NCBI GenBank assembly: GCA_002471825.1
Contig: DKQS01000007.1
Location: 248,001 to 312,000, forward strand
DNA: 64,000 nt
Reading direction: 5' to 3'
Source of the DNA: Flavobacteriaceae bacterium UBA7302
Lineage (GTDB): Bacteria > Bacteroidota > Bacteroidia > Flavobacteriales > Flavobacteriaceae
How positions within the stretch are numbered: position 1 is the first letter of the stretch; each line of letters opens with the position of its first letter. The notes under the pieces were generated by a model. It saw only the letters and a list, made by a program, of their open reading frames with translations, was not told the DNA's origin and did no database searches. A program made the position numbers and the translations under genes. Below are positions 1-7,425 of the stretch, in pieces.

Positions 1-601
1 ATTCTGCTACTTTCTTGCCTTCGGCGACTGTTCTGAGTATGATTCCGAATCCTTTCGGACGGATACTCTTCGCCAATTTTTTTAGTCTGTCTTTTTCTTT
101 CACGTCTGCGATTCTCGAAGAAACGGAAATGCGATTGGAAAAAGGAACCAAAACAATATATCTTCCTGCAATTGAAAGTTCTGAACTCAATCGTGGACCT
201 TTTGATGAAATTGGTTCTTTTACAATTTGAACCAATAAATTTTGTCCTTTTTTTAAGACACTATCAATACTACCATCTTTGTTAATGTCTTTTTCAAAAC
301 GAAAGTTTTTAAAAGTGAACTCTTTATACCTACCTGTACTTACTTTCTTTAAAAACTTATTTAATGAATTTACTTGAGCGCCTAAATCGTGGTAATGAAG
401 AAAACCGTCTTTAGGGTATCCTACATTTACGAAAGCCGCATTTAAACCGGTCAACACTTTTCCAGTTTTGGCTAAAAATATATCGCCAACCGAAAATTTA
501 TTGTCTGTGGTTTCATTGTTTAATTCAATAAGTTTTCCATCCCTTAGTAAGGCAAAATCAATATCAGATGAATTGGAACGAATTATTAATTCTGTTTTCA
601 T
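1..601 (-). CDS. rng: Ribonuclease E/G family protein, N-terminal part (cut by window edge)
   Basis: The first ~200 residues of an RNase G/E-type endoribonuclease, which processes rRNA and degrades mRNA by cutting single-stranded, A/U-rich sites. The reading frame is open from an ATG at 599-601 to the window edge. It begins MKTELIIRSNSSDIDFALL and continues with the S1-like region (GLNAAFVNVGYPKDGFLHYHDLG, shown here only in part: GLNAAFVNVGYPKDGFLHY) and the segment SSELSIAGRYIVLVPFSN, all typical of Bacteroidota Rng. The catalytic Mg-binding part lies outside the window. A good TAnnTTTG promoter element sits 24 nt upstream, so it is probably transcribed separately from the small basic gene behind it. 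Family assignment is sure; whether to call it G or E type is a matter of convention in this phylum. Confidence 0.93.
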   Translation of the reverse strand, partial: MKTELIIRSNSSDIDFALLRDGKLIELNNETTDNKFSVGDIFLAKTGKVLTGLNAAFVNVGYPKDGFLHYHDLGAQVNSLNKFLKKVSTGRYKEFTFKNFRFEKDINKDGSIDSVLKKGQNLLVQIVKEPISSKGPRLSSELSIAGRYIVLVPFSNRISVSSRIADVKEKDRLKKLAKSIRPKGFGIILRTVAEGKKVAE

Positions 602-624
602 ACTGAAAATGGTTTGTATCTGCA

Positions 625-632
625 CAAATGTA
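625..632 (-). promoter_or_regulatory. Promoter -7 element of rng
   Basis: On the minus strand this reads TACATTTG, an exact match to the Bacteroidota -7 consensus TAnnTTTG. The last G is 24 nt before the rng ATG. A weak TTAC stands about 18 bp upstream in place of the TTTG -33 element. The rest of the 602-738 gap holds two short inverted repeats (around 651-665 and 670-690) with no clear U-tract. Confidence 0.6.
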
Positions 633-717
633 CAGAGGGATTAATAGTAACAGGTATTTACATACCAGCTGAGGCTTTATCAAAACCTCATATGTCAATG
701 AACTTTTTTTGTCTTAT

Positions 718-742
718 AAAAGAAAAGTAAGCTGCTGCTTAC
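718..742 (-). terminator. Terminator overlapping the stop codon of the 29-residue gene
   Basis: GTAAGC (727-732) and GCTTAC (737-742) form a 6-bp stem with a 4-nt loop. On the minus strand it is followed by TTTTCTTTT. The stop codon of the small basic protein gene lies inside the stem. It would end the HU/small-gene transcript before rng. Confidence 0.55.
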
Positions 743-828
743 TTCTTCTTGTGTCTATTTGCTCTAGCTCTTTTTTTTCTTTTGTGAGTCGAAATTTTCG
801 CTCTCTTTCTTTTCTTACCACTTGGCAT
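739..828 (-). CDS. 29-residue lysine/arginine-rich protein, probable small ribosomal protein
   Basis: A very short intact gene, 29 codons plus TAA. It begins MPSGKKRKRAKISTHKRKK and ends in NRHKKK, so well over half of its residues are K, R or H and there is no acidic residue. That composition is what is seen in tiny rRNA-binding proteins such as bTHX or the Bacteroidota-specific bL38-type proteins. The position between HU and rng, its own ATG 34 nt after the HU stop, and a hairpin terminator on its stop codon all argue that it is a real gene. I infer a ribosomal or nucleic-acid-binding role but cannot assign the exact family from memory. It falls below the usual length cut-off of gene finders. 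Confidence 0.75.
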   Translation of the reverse strand: MPSGKKRKRAKISTHKRKKRARANRHKKK

Positions 829-862
829 AATCGCTCTGTTTAAAAAATTTTAAAAATCTTAT

Positions 863-1153
863 TTACTTAACTGCTACTTTGTTCTTTACTCCTTCAGTAA
901 AAACTTTCGCAGGTTTGAATGCTGGAATATTGTGAGCAGGAATCTTTAATGTTGTATTCTTAGAGATATTTCTTCCTGTTTTTTCAGCTCTGGTCTTGAT
1001 AATAAAGCTACCAAAACCTCTTAAATAAACATTTTCACCATTTTCTAAAGCATCCTTTACTTCACCCATAAACGCCTCAACGGTTGCTAATACATCTGTT
1101 TTTTCTATCCCTGATTTTTCTGCAATTTTTGATACGATATCTGCTTTAGTCAT
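863..1153 (-). CDS. HU family DNA-binding protein
   Basis: A 96-residue nucleoid protein of the HU/IHF family, which bends and compacts DNA as a dimer. The N-terminal MTKADIVSKIAEKSGI, the alpha-helical dimer region and the beta-arm segment (FGSFIIKTRAEKTGRNI ... IPAHNIPAFKPAK) with the conserved GFGSF and the intercalating-proline region are all visible. Length is normal for the family. It is divergent from mutY and is followed by the 29-residue basic gene, probably on the same transcript. Its promoter is one of the best in the window and shares a 19-bp block with the rplU promoter. HU versus IHF subtype cannot be told from sequence alone; a beta-type HU is most likely. Confidence 0.95.
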   Translation of the reverse strand: MTKADIVSKIAEKSGIEKTDVLATVEAFMGEVKDALENGENVYLRGFGSFIIKTRAEKTGRNISKNTTLKIPAHNIPAFKPAKVFTEGVKNKVAVK

Positions 1154-1182
1154 CTCTTGTTTATTTTATAATTAAGTTTTGA

Positions 1183-1222
1183 AAATGCGGATGCAAATAT
1201 ATGATAATTAATCCTTTCCAAA
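1183..1222 (-). promoter_or_regulatory. HU promoter with the block shared with rplU
   Basis: On the minus strand: TTTG at 1219-1222, then exactly 17 bp, then TATATTTG at 1194-1201, a full match to the Bacteroidota -33/-7 consensus. The following bases CATCCGCATTT (1183-1193) would be the start of the transcript. The whole 19-bp stretch 1183-1201 recurs at the rplU promoter (13852-13870). Predicted leader is about 35 nt. Confidence 0.75.
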
Positions 1223-1257
1223 AAAATAAACCCATAATTTATCTAATTATTATAACG

Positions 1258-1265
1258 TATTTTTG
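1258..1265 (+). promoter_or_regulatory. mutY promoter -7 element
   Basis: TATTTTTG matches TAnnTTTG. Its last base is 17 nt before the ATG at 1282, which fixes the start codon choice because any upstream in-frame ATG (for example 1201) would precede the transcript start. Confidence 0.6.
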
Positions 1266-1281
1266 CGCTTTTAGTGTTTTT

Positions 1282-2337
1282 ATGTCCTTTAGTTCTCAAT
1301 TGATAAGCTGGTACCATGAAAATAAAAGGGAATTACCCTGGCGTTCCACAAAGAATCCCTACCATATTTGGCTATCTGAAATCATGCTCCAACAGACCCG
1401 AGTAGCACAGGGTTTGAGTTATTATGCAACCTTTACGGAAACCTTCCCCACTGTGTTTGATCTGGCCGCAGCCGATGAGCAGTTGGTGCTTAAACTATGG
1501 CAAGGACTCGGATATTACTCGAGGGCTAGAAACTTGCACTTTACCGCCAAACATATTGCAGAAAATCTCGAGGGTGAATTTCCTTCGGATTTCAAATCGT
1601 TGAAAGCGTTAAAAGGTGTGGGTGATTACACTGCTTCCGCCATTGCTTCCATTGCCTTTAACCAACCCAATGCAGTGGTAGATGGAAATGTCTACCGAGT
1701 ACTGTCTCGAATCTTCGGAATTGATACACCTATAAATAGTACCGAAGGGATTAAGGAATTCAAAGCCCTAGCCCAATCCTTAATTGATCAGAAGCAACCG
1801 GGAACTTTCAATCAGGCGATCATGGATTTTGGGGCCATGCAATGCAAACCCGCAAATCCTGATTGTGGCAATTGTCCCTTTCAAAATTCCTGCTATGCCA
1901 AAAAAGAGGACAAGCAAGACGTACTTCCGGTAAAGCTTAAAAAGACAAAGGTTCGAAAGCGCTTTTTCAATTACCTGGTCATTTTAACCGAAGATGGAAA
2001 GACCCAATTGAACCAACGAACCTCCAAAGGTATTTGGCAAAATCTGTATGAATTCCCACTGATTGAATCGAGTAATCTCATACCAGAATCCGAATTGATC
2101 AATTCATCCGATTTCAAGGCTTTGCCTTTCAAAAATTTTGAAATCTCTTTGTTCAATGAAAAACCAGTGGTGCACAAATTGTCGCATCAACATTTGCACA
2201 CCCAGTTCTGGATTGTTGAGACTAGCAATTTCGATGGTGCTAACATTTCTTGGAGAGATGTTCAAGACTATCCGGTGCCTGTTTTGATGGCTAACTTTTT
2301 AAAGCAGTTTTCAAGCAACATCAAATCTTTTTTATAA
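1282..2337 (+). CDS. mutY: A/G-specific adenine glycosylase MutY
   Basis: Removes adenine mispaired with 8-oxoguanine in base excision repair. The 351-residue form starting at 1282 is preferred: the reading frame is open from 1201, but those first 27 codons are very A/T-rich, unlike MutY, and lie upstream of the -7 promoter element. Visible: the N-terminal PWR...PYHIWLSEIMLQQT with the catalytic Glu (residue ~33), helix-hairpin-helix LKGVGDYTASAI, catalytic Asp in VVDGNV (~134), the 4Fe-4S motif C-X6-C-X2-C-X5-C (CKPANPDCGNCPFQNSC), and a C-terminal NUDIX-like domain (KGIWQNLYEFP) that reads 8-oxoG. It heads the mutY-ssb-gldE-gldD cluster, an order conserved in flavobacteria. Confidence 0.96.
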   Translation: MSFSSQLISWYHENKRELPWRSTKNPYHIWLSEIMLQQTRVAQGLSYYATFTETFPTVFDLAAADEQLVLKLWQGLGYYSRARNLHFTAKHIAENLEGEFPSDFKSLKALKGVGDYTASAIASIAFNQPNAVVDGNVYRVLSRIFGIDTPINSTEGIKEFKALAQSLIDQKQPGTFNQAIMDFGAMQCKPANPDCGNCPFQNSCYAKKEDKQDVLPVKLKKTKVRKRFFNYLVILTEDGKTQLNQRTSKGIWQNLYEFPLIESSNLIPESELINSSDFKALPFKNFEISLFNEKPVVHKLSHQHLHTQFWIVETSNFDGANISWRDVQDYPVPVLMANFLKQFSSNIKSFL

Positions 2338-2342
2338 ATTTG
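2335..2342 (+). promoter_or_regulatory. Internal promoter -7 element for ssb-gldE-gldD
   Basis: TAAATTTG matches TAnnTTTG and overlaps the mutY stop codon region. Its G is 17 nt before the ssb ATG, the same spacing as at mutY. It would let ssb and the gliding genes be expressed independently of mutY. Confidence 0.5.
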
Positions 2343-2358
2343 ATTTAATTCAAAAGTT

Positions 2359-2790
2359 ATGGCTGGTACAATAAATAAGGTAATTCTGATTGGTAATTTA
2401 GGAGATGATGTTAAGATGCACTATTTCGATGATCGTAATAGTGTAGGAAGATTTCCTTTGGCAACCAGTGAAAGCTATACCAACAAACAAACTGGTGAAA
2501 AAGTAACCAACACAGATTGGCACAATATTGTTGTTCGCAACAAACTGGCAGAAATCTGTGAGAAATACCTGTCTAAAGGAGACAAAGTATATGTAGAAGG
2601 TCGATTGAAAAACCGTCAATGGGAGCAAGATGGCATCAAAAGATATGCTACTGAAATCATTGCCAATGACATGACCTTTTTAAGTACCAAAAAAAGTGCG
2701 GAAGTGAATCAAGGACCTGCCCAAAATCAAGCTGGTTCGTCTTCAAATCCGAATCCGGTAGCGTCTGTAGATGACGATCTACCCTTTTAG
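2359..2790 (+). CDS. ssb: Single-stranded DNA-binding protein
   Basis: A 143-residue SSB that coats single-stranded DNA at forks and repair sites and recruits partners. The OB-fold spans residues ~1-105 (start MAGTINKVILIGNLGDDV, then TDWHNIVVRNKLAE and GDKVYVEGRLKNRQW). It is followed by a short Q/N/S-rich linker and the acidic tip DDDLPF, the classic partner-binding tail. Twenty-one bases separate it from mutY and 18 from gldE, so it is co-transcribed with them, with its own promoter element just upstream. Nothing unusual. Confidence 0.97.
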   Translation: MAGTINKVILIGNLGDDVKMHYFDDRNSVGRFPLATSESYTNKQTGEKVTNTDWHNIVVRNKLAEICEKYLSKGDKVYVEGRLKNRQWEQDGIKRYATEIIANDMTFLSTKKSAEVNQGPAQNQAGSSSNPNPVASVDDDLPF

Positions 2791-2808
2791 TTAACCAAAT
2801 TATAGCCC

Positions 2809-4140
2809 TTGGATCCAGATCCTGAGCCTTTACTCGTTTTATTTTTTGCCGCCTTAGATGTGACTACCCTAGTTTATGGAGTGGTGCTCTTTTTTTTACT
2901 GATTTGTTCTGCCTTGATCTCAGGAACAGAGGTAGCTTTCTTTTCCTTATCCCAGAGCGATTTGGCTTCTTTGGAATCTGAAGGCGAAAAGGACAACTTA
3001 ATTGCCAAGCTCCTCGAAAGGCCACGAAAGCTGCTGGCCACCATATTAATCACCAACAACTTTATCAATATCCTCATTGTTTTATTATTTGCCACGCTGG
3101 GAGAGACCCTTTTTGGTGATTTTAATTTTCAAATTGATTTGTACTTCTTCATGCTGCCGCTTCGGTTTTTGATTGAAGTGATTTTGGTGACCTTTTTGAT
3201 TCTTCTTTTCGGCGAGGTATTGCCAAAAGTATACGCCTCGCGAAATGCCCTTCGGTTTTCGAAATTCATGTCCAAATTCATCAGTACGGTCAACGTGATT
3301 CTTACGCCATTTAGCCTTCCATTGATTTCCCTTACCAAATGGGTAGAAACAAAACTAGGGAGCAAAAACAACAACCTTTCCGTAGAAACCCTATCGCAAG
3401 CCCTAGAGCTTACTTCAGAAGGTGCAACTACCAAGGATGAACAAAAAATTTTAGAGGGAATTGTAAACTTCGGAAATACAGAAACCATCCAAATCATGAA
3501 GCCTCGTATCGACATCTTCGCACTTTCGGATGAAGAACCGTATGAGGAAGTTTTGGAGAAAATTTTGAAACATGGGTATTCGCGTAATCCAGTTTATAAA
3601 GAAAACATAGATACCATTATTGGTGTTTTATACGCCAAAGATTTGTTGGGCCATCTCAATAAAAAGAATTTCAAGTGGCAGGATTTGATTCGCGAACCCT
3701 TTTTTGTGCCTGAAAACAGAAAACTAGACGATTTGTTGGGCGATTTTAGAGAACGAAAGAATCACCTGGCCATTGTAGTTGATGAATACGGAGGAACTAG
3801 CGGTTTGGTAACGCTGGAAGATGTCATAGAAGAGATTGTGGGTGATATCAACGACGAATTTGATGATGATGACTTATCTTATTCTAAGATTGACGCTAAC
3901 AATTACATTTTTGAGGGAAAAACTACCATCAAGGATTTCTGTCGGGTCTTAGATGATGAAGACGAAGAAATCTTTGAAGAAGCCAAAGGGGAAAGTGAAA
4001 CCTTGGCAGGATTCCTTTTAGAAGTCTCGGGAAAGTTTCCCAAGAAGGGAGAGAAAATAAATTTCAAGAATTATACGTTTACCATAGAAGCCGTTGACGT
4101 ACGACGGATCCGACAAATAAAAGCAACAAGACATGCGTAA
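2809..4140 (+). CDS. gldE: Gliding motility-associated membrane protein GldE
   Basis: A 443-residue inner-membrane protein of the CNNM/CorC (HlyC) class, needed for gliding in flavobacteria and thought to work with GldD. Order: three or four N-terminal membrane helices (residues ~15-40, 68-92, 108-138), a paired CBS module (~200-335, containing DEYGGTSGLVTLEDVIEEIVG in part: DEYGGTSGLVTLEDV), and a C-terminal CorC-type domain (~345-435). The start is a TTG 18 nt after ssb; no ATG exists in frame before the first membrane helix, and the resulting MDPDPEP N-terminus fits GldE proteins. It overlaps gldD by 8 nt. The family also includes ion-efflux proteins, but the neighbourhood makes GldE the right name. 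Confidence 0.93.
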   Translation: MDPDPEPLLVLFFAALDVTTLVYGVVLFFLLICSALISGTEVAFFSLSQSDLASLESEGEKDNLIAKLLERPRKLLATILITNNFINILIVLLFATLGETLFGDFNFQIDLYFFMLPLRFLIEVILVTFLILLFGEVLPKVYASRNALRFSKFMSKFISTVNVILTPFSLPLISLTKWVETKLGSKNNNLSVETLSQALELTSEGATTKDEQKILEGIVNFGNTETIQIMKPRIDIFALSDEEPYEEVLEKILKHGYSRNPVYKENIDTIIGVLYAKDLLGHLNKKNFKWQDLIREPFFVPENRKLDDLLGDFRERKNHLAIVVDEYGGTSGLVTLEDVIEEIVGDINDEFDDDDLSYSKIDANNYIFEGKTTIKDFCRVLDDEDEEIFEEAKGESETLAGFLLEVSGKFPKKGEKINFKNYTFTIEAVDVRRIRQIKATRHA

Positions 4141-4681
4141 ATTGATTCTTATTTTGATGTTGATTTTATGGAGTTGTGGAGAGGATACTTTACCAAAACC
4201 TGGCGCTTATTTGTACCTGAATTATCCATCTAAGAATTTCAAACAGATAGATCTCAAAAAGCCGTACACTTTTGAAATTTCGGATCAAGCTACCCTTGTG
4301 AACCAACCCAACGGTTGGTTAAAAATCACCTATCCCAAATTAAAGGCATCGGTAGATATTACCTACCGACCTGTAAACAACAACCTAAACGAGATCTTAA
4401 TAGAAGCCGAAAAATTGGTGTTCAAACACACCGTCAAAGCTGATGAAATCTTAACCAAGGATTACGAAAATCCGAAGAATGACGTTTACGGAAGTCTGTA
4501 CTCCATCAATGGTAATGCTGCCTCAAATCTGCAATTTCATGCCACGGATAGCAGCAAACACTTTATCAAAGGATCCTTGTATTTCTATGCGAGGCCTAAT
4601 TACGATTCCATTTTACCAGCAGTGGCCTACATCAAGGAAGATGTATTGCGATTGATGGAAACCTTGGAATGGAAAAACTAA
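4133..4681 (+). CDS. gldD: Gliding motility lipoprotein GldD
   Basis: A 182-residue lipoprotein required for gliding and associated type IX secretion in flavobacteria. The N-terminus MRKLILILMLILWSCGED is a signal peptide with a lipobox ending at Cys15. The mature part contains the family features PKPGAYLYLNYP and the late aromatic block FYARPNYDSI. The gene overlaps the end of gldE by 8 nt, consistent with translational coupling, and its TAA overlaps the convergent moeB-type stop by 4 nt. The biochemical role of GldD is not known; it is known genetically as a partner of GldE. Confidence 0.93.
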   Translation: MRKLILILMLILWSCGEDTLPKPGAYLYLNYPSKNFKQIDLKKPYTFEISDQATLVNQPNGWLKITYPKLKASVDITYRPVNNNLNEILIEAEKLVFKHTVKADEILTKDYENPKNDVYGSLYSINGNAASNLQFHATDSSKHFIKGSLYFYARPNYDSILPAVAYIKEDVLRLMETLEWKN

Positions 4682-5778
4682 TAATTTTCGATTCCGCCTG
4701 TTAGGTTCAACACATTTGCCTCAGGAAATTCCTCTCGCATCATTTGAGTAGCCTTGTAGCTATTGAACCCTTTTTGACAAACCATCACATAGGTTTTATT
4801 CGGATCTACAGCAATTTGATCTGGCTTGAAATTTTGAATAGGTATGGTCTGATGCACTTCAAAAGGAAGTTTTAGATTGGGCAATACAGCAATCAATTCA
4901 AGGCTATTTCTTTGGTCAGAAGTCAATTGCGATCTTAGTGCTTTGGGTGAAATTTGCCATTCCTCTTTTTGCCCCAGACAAGAAACATCCAAGTAGTTTT
5001 CTTTGTCGTAAATAGCCTGAATTTCTTCCTTCCCAAATTTATTTTGAAGCTTCATTTTCAACACTGAATTCTGAAGTGCGTTGTGAATCATCAATTGATT
5101 GTATAAAGGTTTTCCTACGCCTGTACTTATCTTCAAAACCTCATTCACTTGAGCGGTGGCAATCATTCCGACGATGGCATTCAAGGTACCCGCTTCCTCA
5201 CAATTGGGAATATCGGTGTTCATTTCGGGGAAAGCATCTCGCAGATTAGCTGAATACTCACCTTCATTTAACGATAAATTAAAGGTCGATACATAACCAT
5301 CAAATTTATAGAGTGATCCGTACACCAAGGGCTTGTTTTGCAACACACATACGTCATTCAACAGGTACTTGGTGGGTAACGAATCGGTAGCGTCTACAAC
5401 AATATCATATGGCGATACCCGCTGTATGGCATTGTTTTTCAACAAAGGATCGCTAGAGAAAGTAACTTCGGTATAGGAAGTTCTTTTTTGGATGGCTTCT
5501 GCCAGTACTTCAGACTTTGGTCGTCCCACATCTTCCAAAGTGAAAAACACTTGTCGATGCAAATTGGTCAAATCGACTTTATCGAAATCGACCAAATGAA
5601 TTTTCCCGATGCCACTTGTTGCCAAATGAATGGCAATGGTCCCACCCAGACCTCCGCACCCAATGATTATGACGGATGTATCTTGAAGTCTTTTTTGACC
5701 TTCCTCACCAATTTCAGCGAGGGTAATTTGCCTTTTGAAAAACTGGTTATACAATTTTTGTGTTTTCTTTGATTTCAT
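4678..5778 (-). CDS. moeB: MoeB/ThiF-type adenylyltransferase with C-terminal rhodanese domain
   Basis: An E1-like enzyme that adenylates the C-terminal glycine of a sulfur-carrier protein (MoaD or ThiS) and, through the rhodanese part, can pass on sulfur. Residues ~15-250 form the ThiF fold with the nucleotide loop GCGGLGG (~39-45) and the acidic/arginine region VDFDKVDLTNLHRQ. Residues ~265-366 are a rhodanese with active-site Cys in VCQKGFNSYKA. Odd: the two CxxC zinc pairs of typical MoeB are absent (the usual RC before FPE is RD here, and the second pair is missing). It overlaps the MobA gene by 32 nt and is the last gene of the Mo-cofactor run. A ThiF role in thiamine synthesis is the alternative. 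Confidence 0.85.
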   Translation of the reverse strand: MKSKKTQKLYNQFFKRQITLAEIGEEGQKRLQDTSVIIIGCGGLGGTIAIHLATSGIGKIHLVDFDKVDLTNLHRQVFFTLEDVGRPKSEVLAEAIQKRTSYTEVTFSSDPLLKNNAIQRVSPYDIVVDATDSLPTKYLLNDVCVLQNKPLVYGSLYKFDGYVSTFNLSLNEGEYSANLRDAFPEMNTDIPNCEEAGTLNAIVGMIATAQVNEVLKISTGVGKPLYNQLMIHNALQNSVLKMKLQNKFGKEEIQAIYDKENYLDVSCLGQKEEWQISPKALRSQLTSDQRNSLELIAVLPNLKLPFEVHQTIPIQNFKPDQIAVDPNKTYVMVCQKGFNSYKATQMMREEFPEANVLNLTGGIENY

Positions 5779-6868
5779 TCAAAGCAGCTTGATATTCTTC
5801 AGGTGTATTTACATTGCGTATCAAATCATCATCAACCTCAACGACCTCAACATCAGAGTTGATAAGCATTTTTCTTGGACAAGAATATCCTTGCGCCAAA
5901 TATTGAAGCAAAATGGGATATGCTTTGGGTTCGAAAATGGTCACCAAAGGCTCCACAAACTGCTTGTTCTTCCCTTTAATTGCAGTTGCTACTTTTGTGA
6001 CATTACGATTTTCTAATAATCGTCTAATCAATTTATTATCTACAAATGGCAAGTCAGTTGCCAAGACGATCCAAGCCGAATTTGGATCTTTTTGAAAGGC
6101 AGAACAAACTCCGCCAAACGGACCCAAATTCAAAAAGGTGTCGTGTATCTCGTTTTCATGTCCCGATGATTGCTGAACAGAAAAATAGGTCTCGATACCT
6201 TCATTTTCCAACAGTTGTTTGGCAACATCCTTTTGAGGTTTGTTGTAATAATACAATTGAGATTTGTCTTGTCCCATTCGGGTGCTTTTCCCTCCAGTTA
6301 ATACCAATCCTTTTAAGGCTGGTTTCTTTTCATCAATTATGGACTGAAAATGTTGAGCAATAGCATCGATGTCTTCAAAGGAATAACAAGGAAGTTCTTT
6401 GATCTTGGGATACTTCTCTTCCAAGAAATCAAAATAGCGACTTTCTTCATTTAATTTGATGACAAACTGGATGTTATCAAGCTGTTCAATTCTTTTTAAA
6501 ACCGAGGCTTCTTTAGCCGAATCTAAAATGAGCACTTGCCGTTCTCCTTGGTAATGATTCCCATTGATAAAAACCAGATCAAACTGAGCAAAATCCAATC
6601 GTTGCTGGTATTTATTGATGCTGCCTTTTGTGCTGATAGACAGATTTCCTTCGTGATGAAAGGTAAATTCAGAAAGGGTATTCGGATCAACTTCTTTAGC
6701 GTGAGACGCGTCAAAATATCCCAAATTAAAGGACGAAAGTCGTCTAGAAGCTTCCGATACCAATTTGGAAATATTGCCACAATTAGATCCCAAAATAGCT
6801 ATTTCATTAGGAGCATATATTCCATTATTTCTCCGAACTAAGCTGGTATGTTTTTGATGTTTTTTCAT
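5747..6868 (-). CDS. mobA: Molybdenum cofactor guanylyltransferase-type protein with N-terminal MobB-like domain
   Basis: A 373-residue two-part protein. The C-terminal half (residues ~188-373) is a MobA-type nucleotidyltransferase that attaches GMP (or CMP) to molybdopterin: LVLTGGKSTRMGQDKSQL is the nucleotide-binding loop, LGPFGGVCSAF and ATDLPFVDNKLI the other family motifs. The N-terminal ~185 residues resemble MobB, a GTP-binding accessory protein, but the P-loop is degenerate (AILGSNCGNISKLVSE, no GKT/S), so it is probably non-hydrolytic. Its ATG follows directly on the stop of the preceding gene (TAA then ATG), a coupling signal, and its 3' end overlaps moeB. The MobA call is firm; the N-terminal MobB relation is inferred. 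Confidence 0.85.
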   Translation of the reverse strand: MKKHQKHTSLVRRNNGIYAPNEIAILGSNCGNISKLVSEASRRLSSFNLGYFDASHAKEVDPNTLSEFTFHHEGNLSISTKGSINKYQQRLDFAQFDLVFINGNHYQGERQVLILDSAKEASVLKRIEQLDNIQFVIKLNEESRYFDFLEEKYPKIKELPCYSFEDIDAIAQHFQSIIDEKKPALKGLVLTGGKSTRMGQDKSQLYYYNKPQKDVAKQLLENEGIETYFSVQQSSGHENEIHDTFLNLGPFGGVCSAFQKDPNSAWIVLATDLPFVDNKLIRRLLENRNVTKVATAIKGKNKQFVEPLVTIFEPKAYPILLQYLAQGYSCPRKMLINSDVEVVEVDDDLIRNVNTPEEYQAALNEIKENTKIV

Positions 6869-7417
6869 TTATTCAGCAAATTTTGACATCCGATCCGATT
6901 TTATCCATTGCCTTTGTTCAGGTTGGTAAATCCGAAACACTGTCCTTGTCATTTTGAACAAATCTCTGCCTGAGGCGAATCCAAGGGTATAGGATTGTCC
7001 TTCAAGATTGGGTATGTATGCAAATTGCGAGGAGTGCTCGTTCTTAAGCGGACTCAAGGTTTCAGGGTAGTTTTGATTGTCTTTCTTGAATGTCTCGAGC
7101 GTATCAATAATCACGGCGGCCTTTTGAATCATTTTTGAACTATAAATCCTTTCGGACACATAATTTGTTCCGAATCCAAAAATGAAAATAAAAAGTGCCG
7201 ACAAGCAGGCATTTATCAAAAACCGCTTCAATATGGATCCGAAGTTCTGGGTTTTTAATTTATTGATGATATCTGCGAGGATGGTGCTAAAGATTATTGG
7301 ACCGAGTACAATAATCAGCACAATCAAAAAGCCATCATAATCTTCTAGGAAATAGGATACTTTCAATCCGTAAAGGATTCCCCAAAGAACTGATAGCATT
7401 ATAATGAATTTCCTCAT
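6869..7417 (-). CDS. Membrane protein of unknown function in the Mo-cofactor operon
   Basis: A 182-residue protein I do not recognise. Three hydrophobic segments stand at residues ~5-22, ~30-48 and ~68-85. The C-terminal ~95 residues are soluble and begin KAAVIIDTLETFKKDNQNYPETLSPL, a pattern like the extracytoplasmic part of type II secretion GspG/pilin-like proteins, where a helix is followed by NG(x)YP. It sits 8 nt after moaC and its stop abuts the mobA start, so it is transcribed and probably coupled with the cofactor genes. That does not prove a role in cofactor synthesis. No catalytic motif is visible. Confidence 0.7.
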   Translation of the reverse strand: MRKFIIMLSVLWGILYGLKVSYFLEDYDGFLIVLIIVLGPIIFSTILADIINKLKTQNFGSILKRFLINACLSALFIFIFGFGTNYVSERIYSSKMIQKAAVIIDTLETFKKDNQNYPETLSPLKNEHSSQFAYIPNLEGQSYTLGFASGRDLFKMTRTVFRIYQPEQRQWIKSDRMSKFAE

Positions 7418-7425
7418 GGCTCAGG

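Noticed and set aside
651..690. Two short inverted repeats upstream of rng as an autoregulatory RNase E-type structure
   Set aside because: They lie upstream of the predicted transcript start and would not be in the rng mRNA.
1201..1281. Longer mutY reading frame with a hydrophobic N-terminus
   Set aside because: The segment lies upstream of the TATTTTTG promoter element, is very A/T-rich and is absent from MutY proteins.
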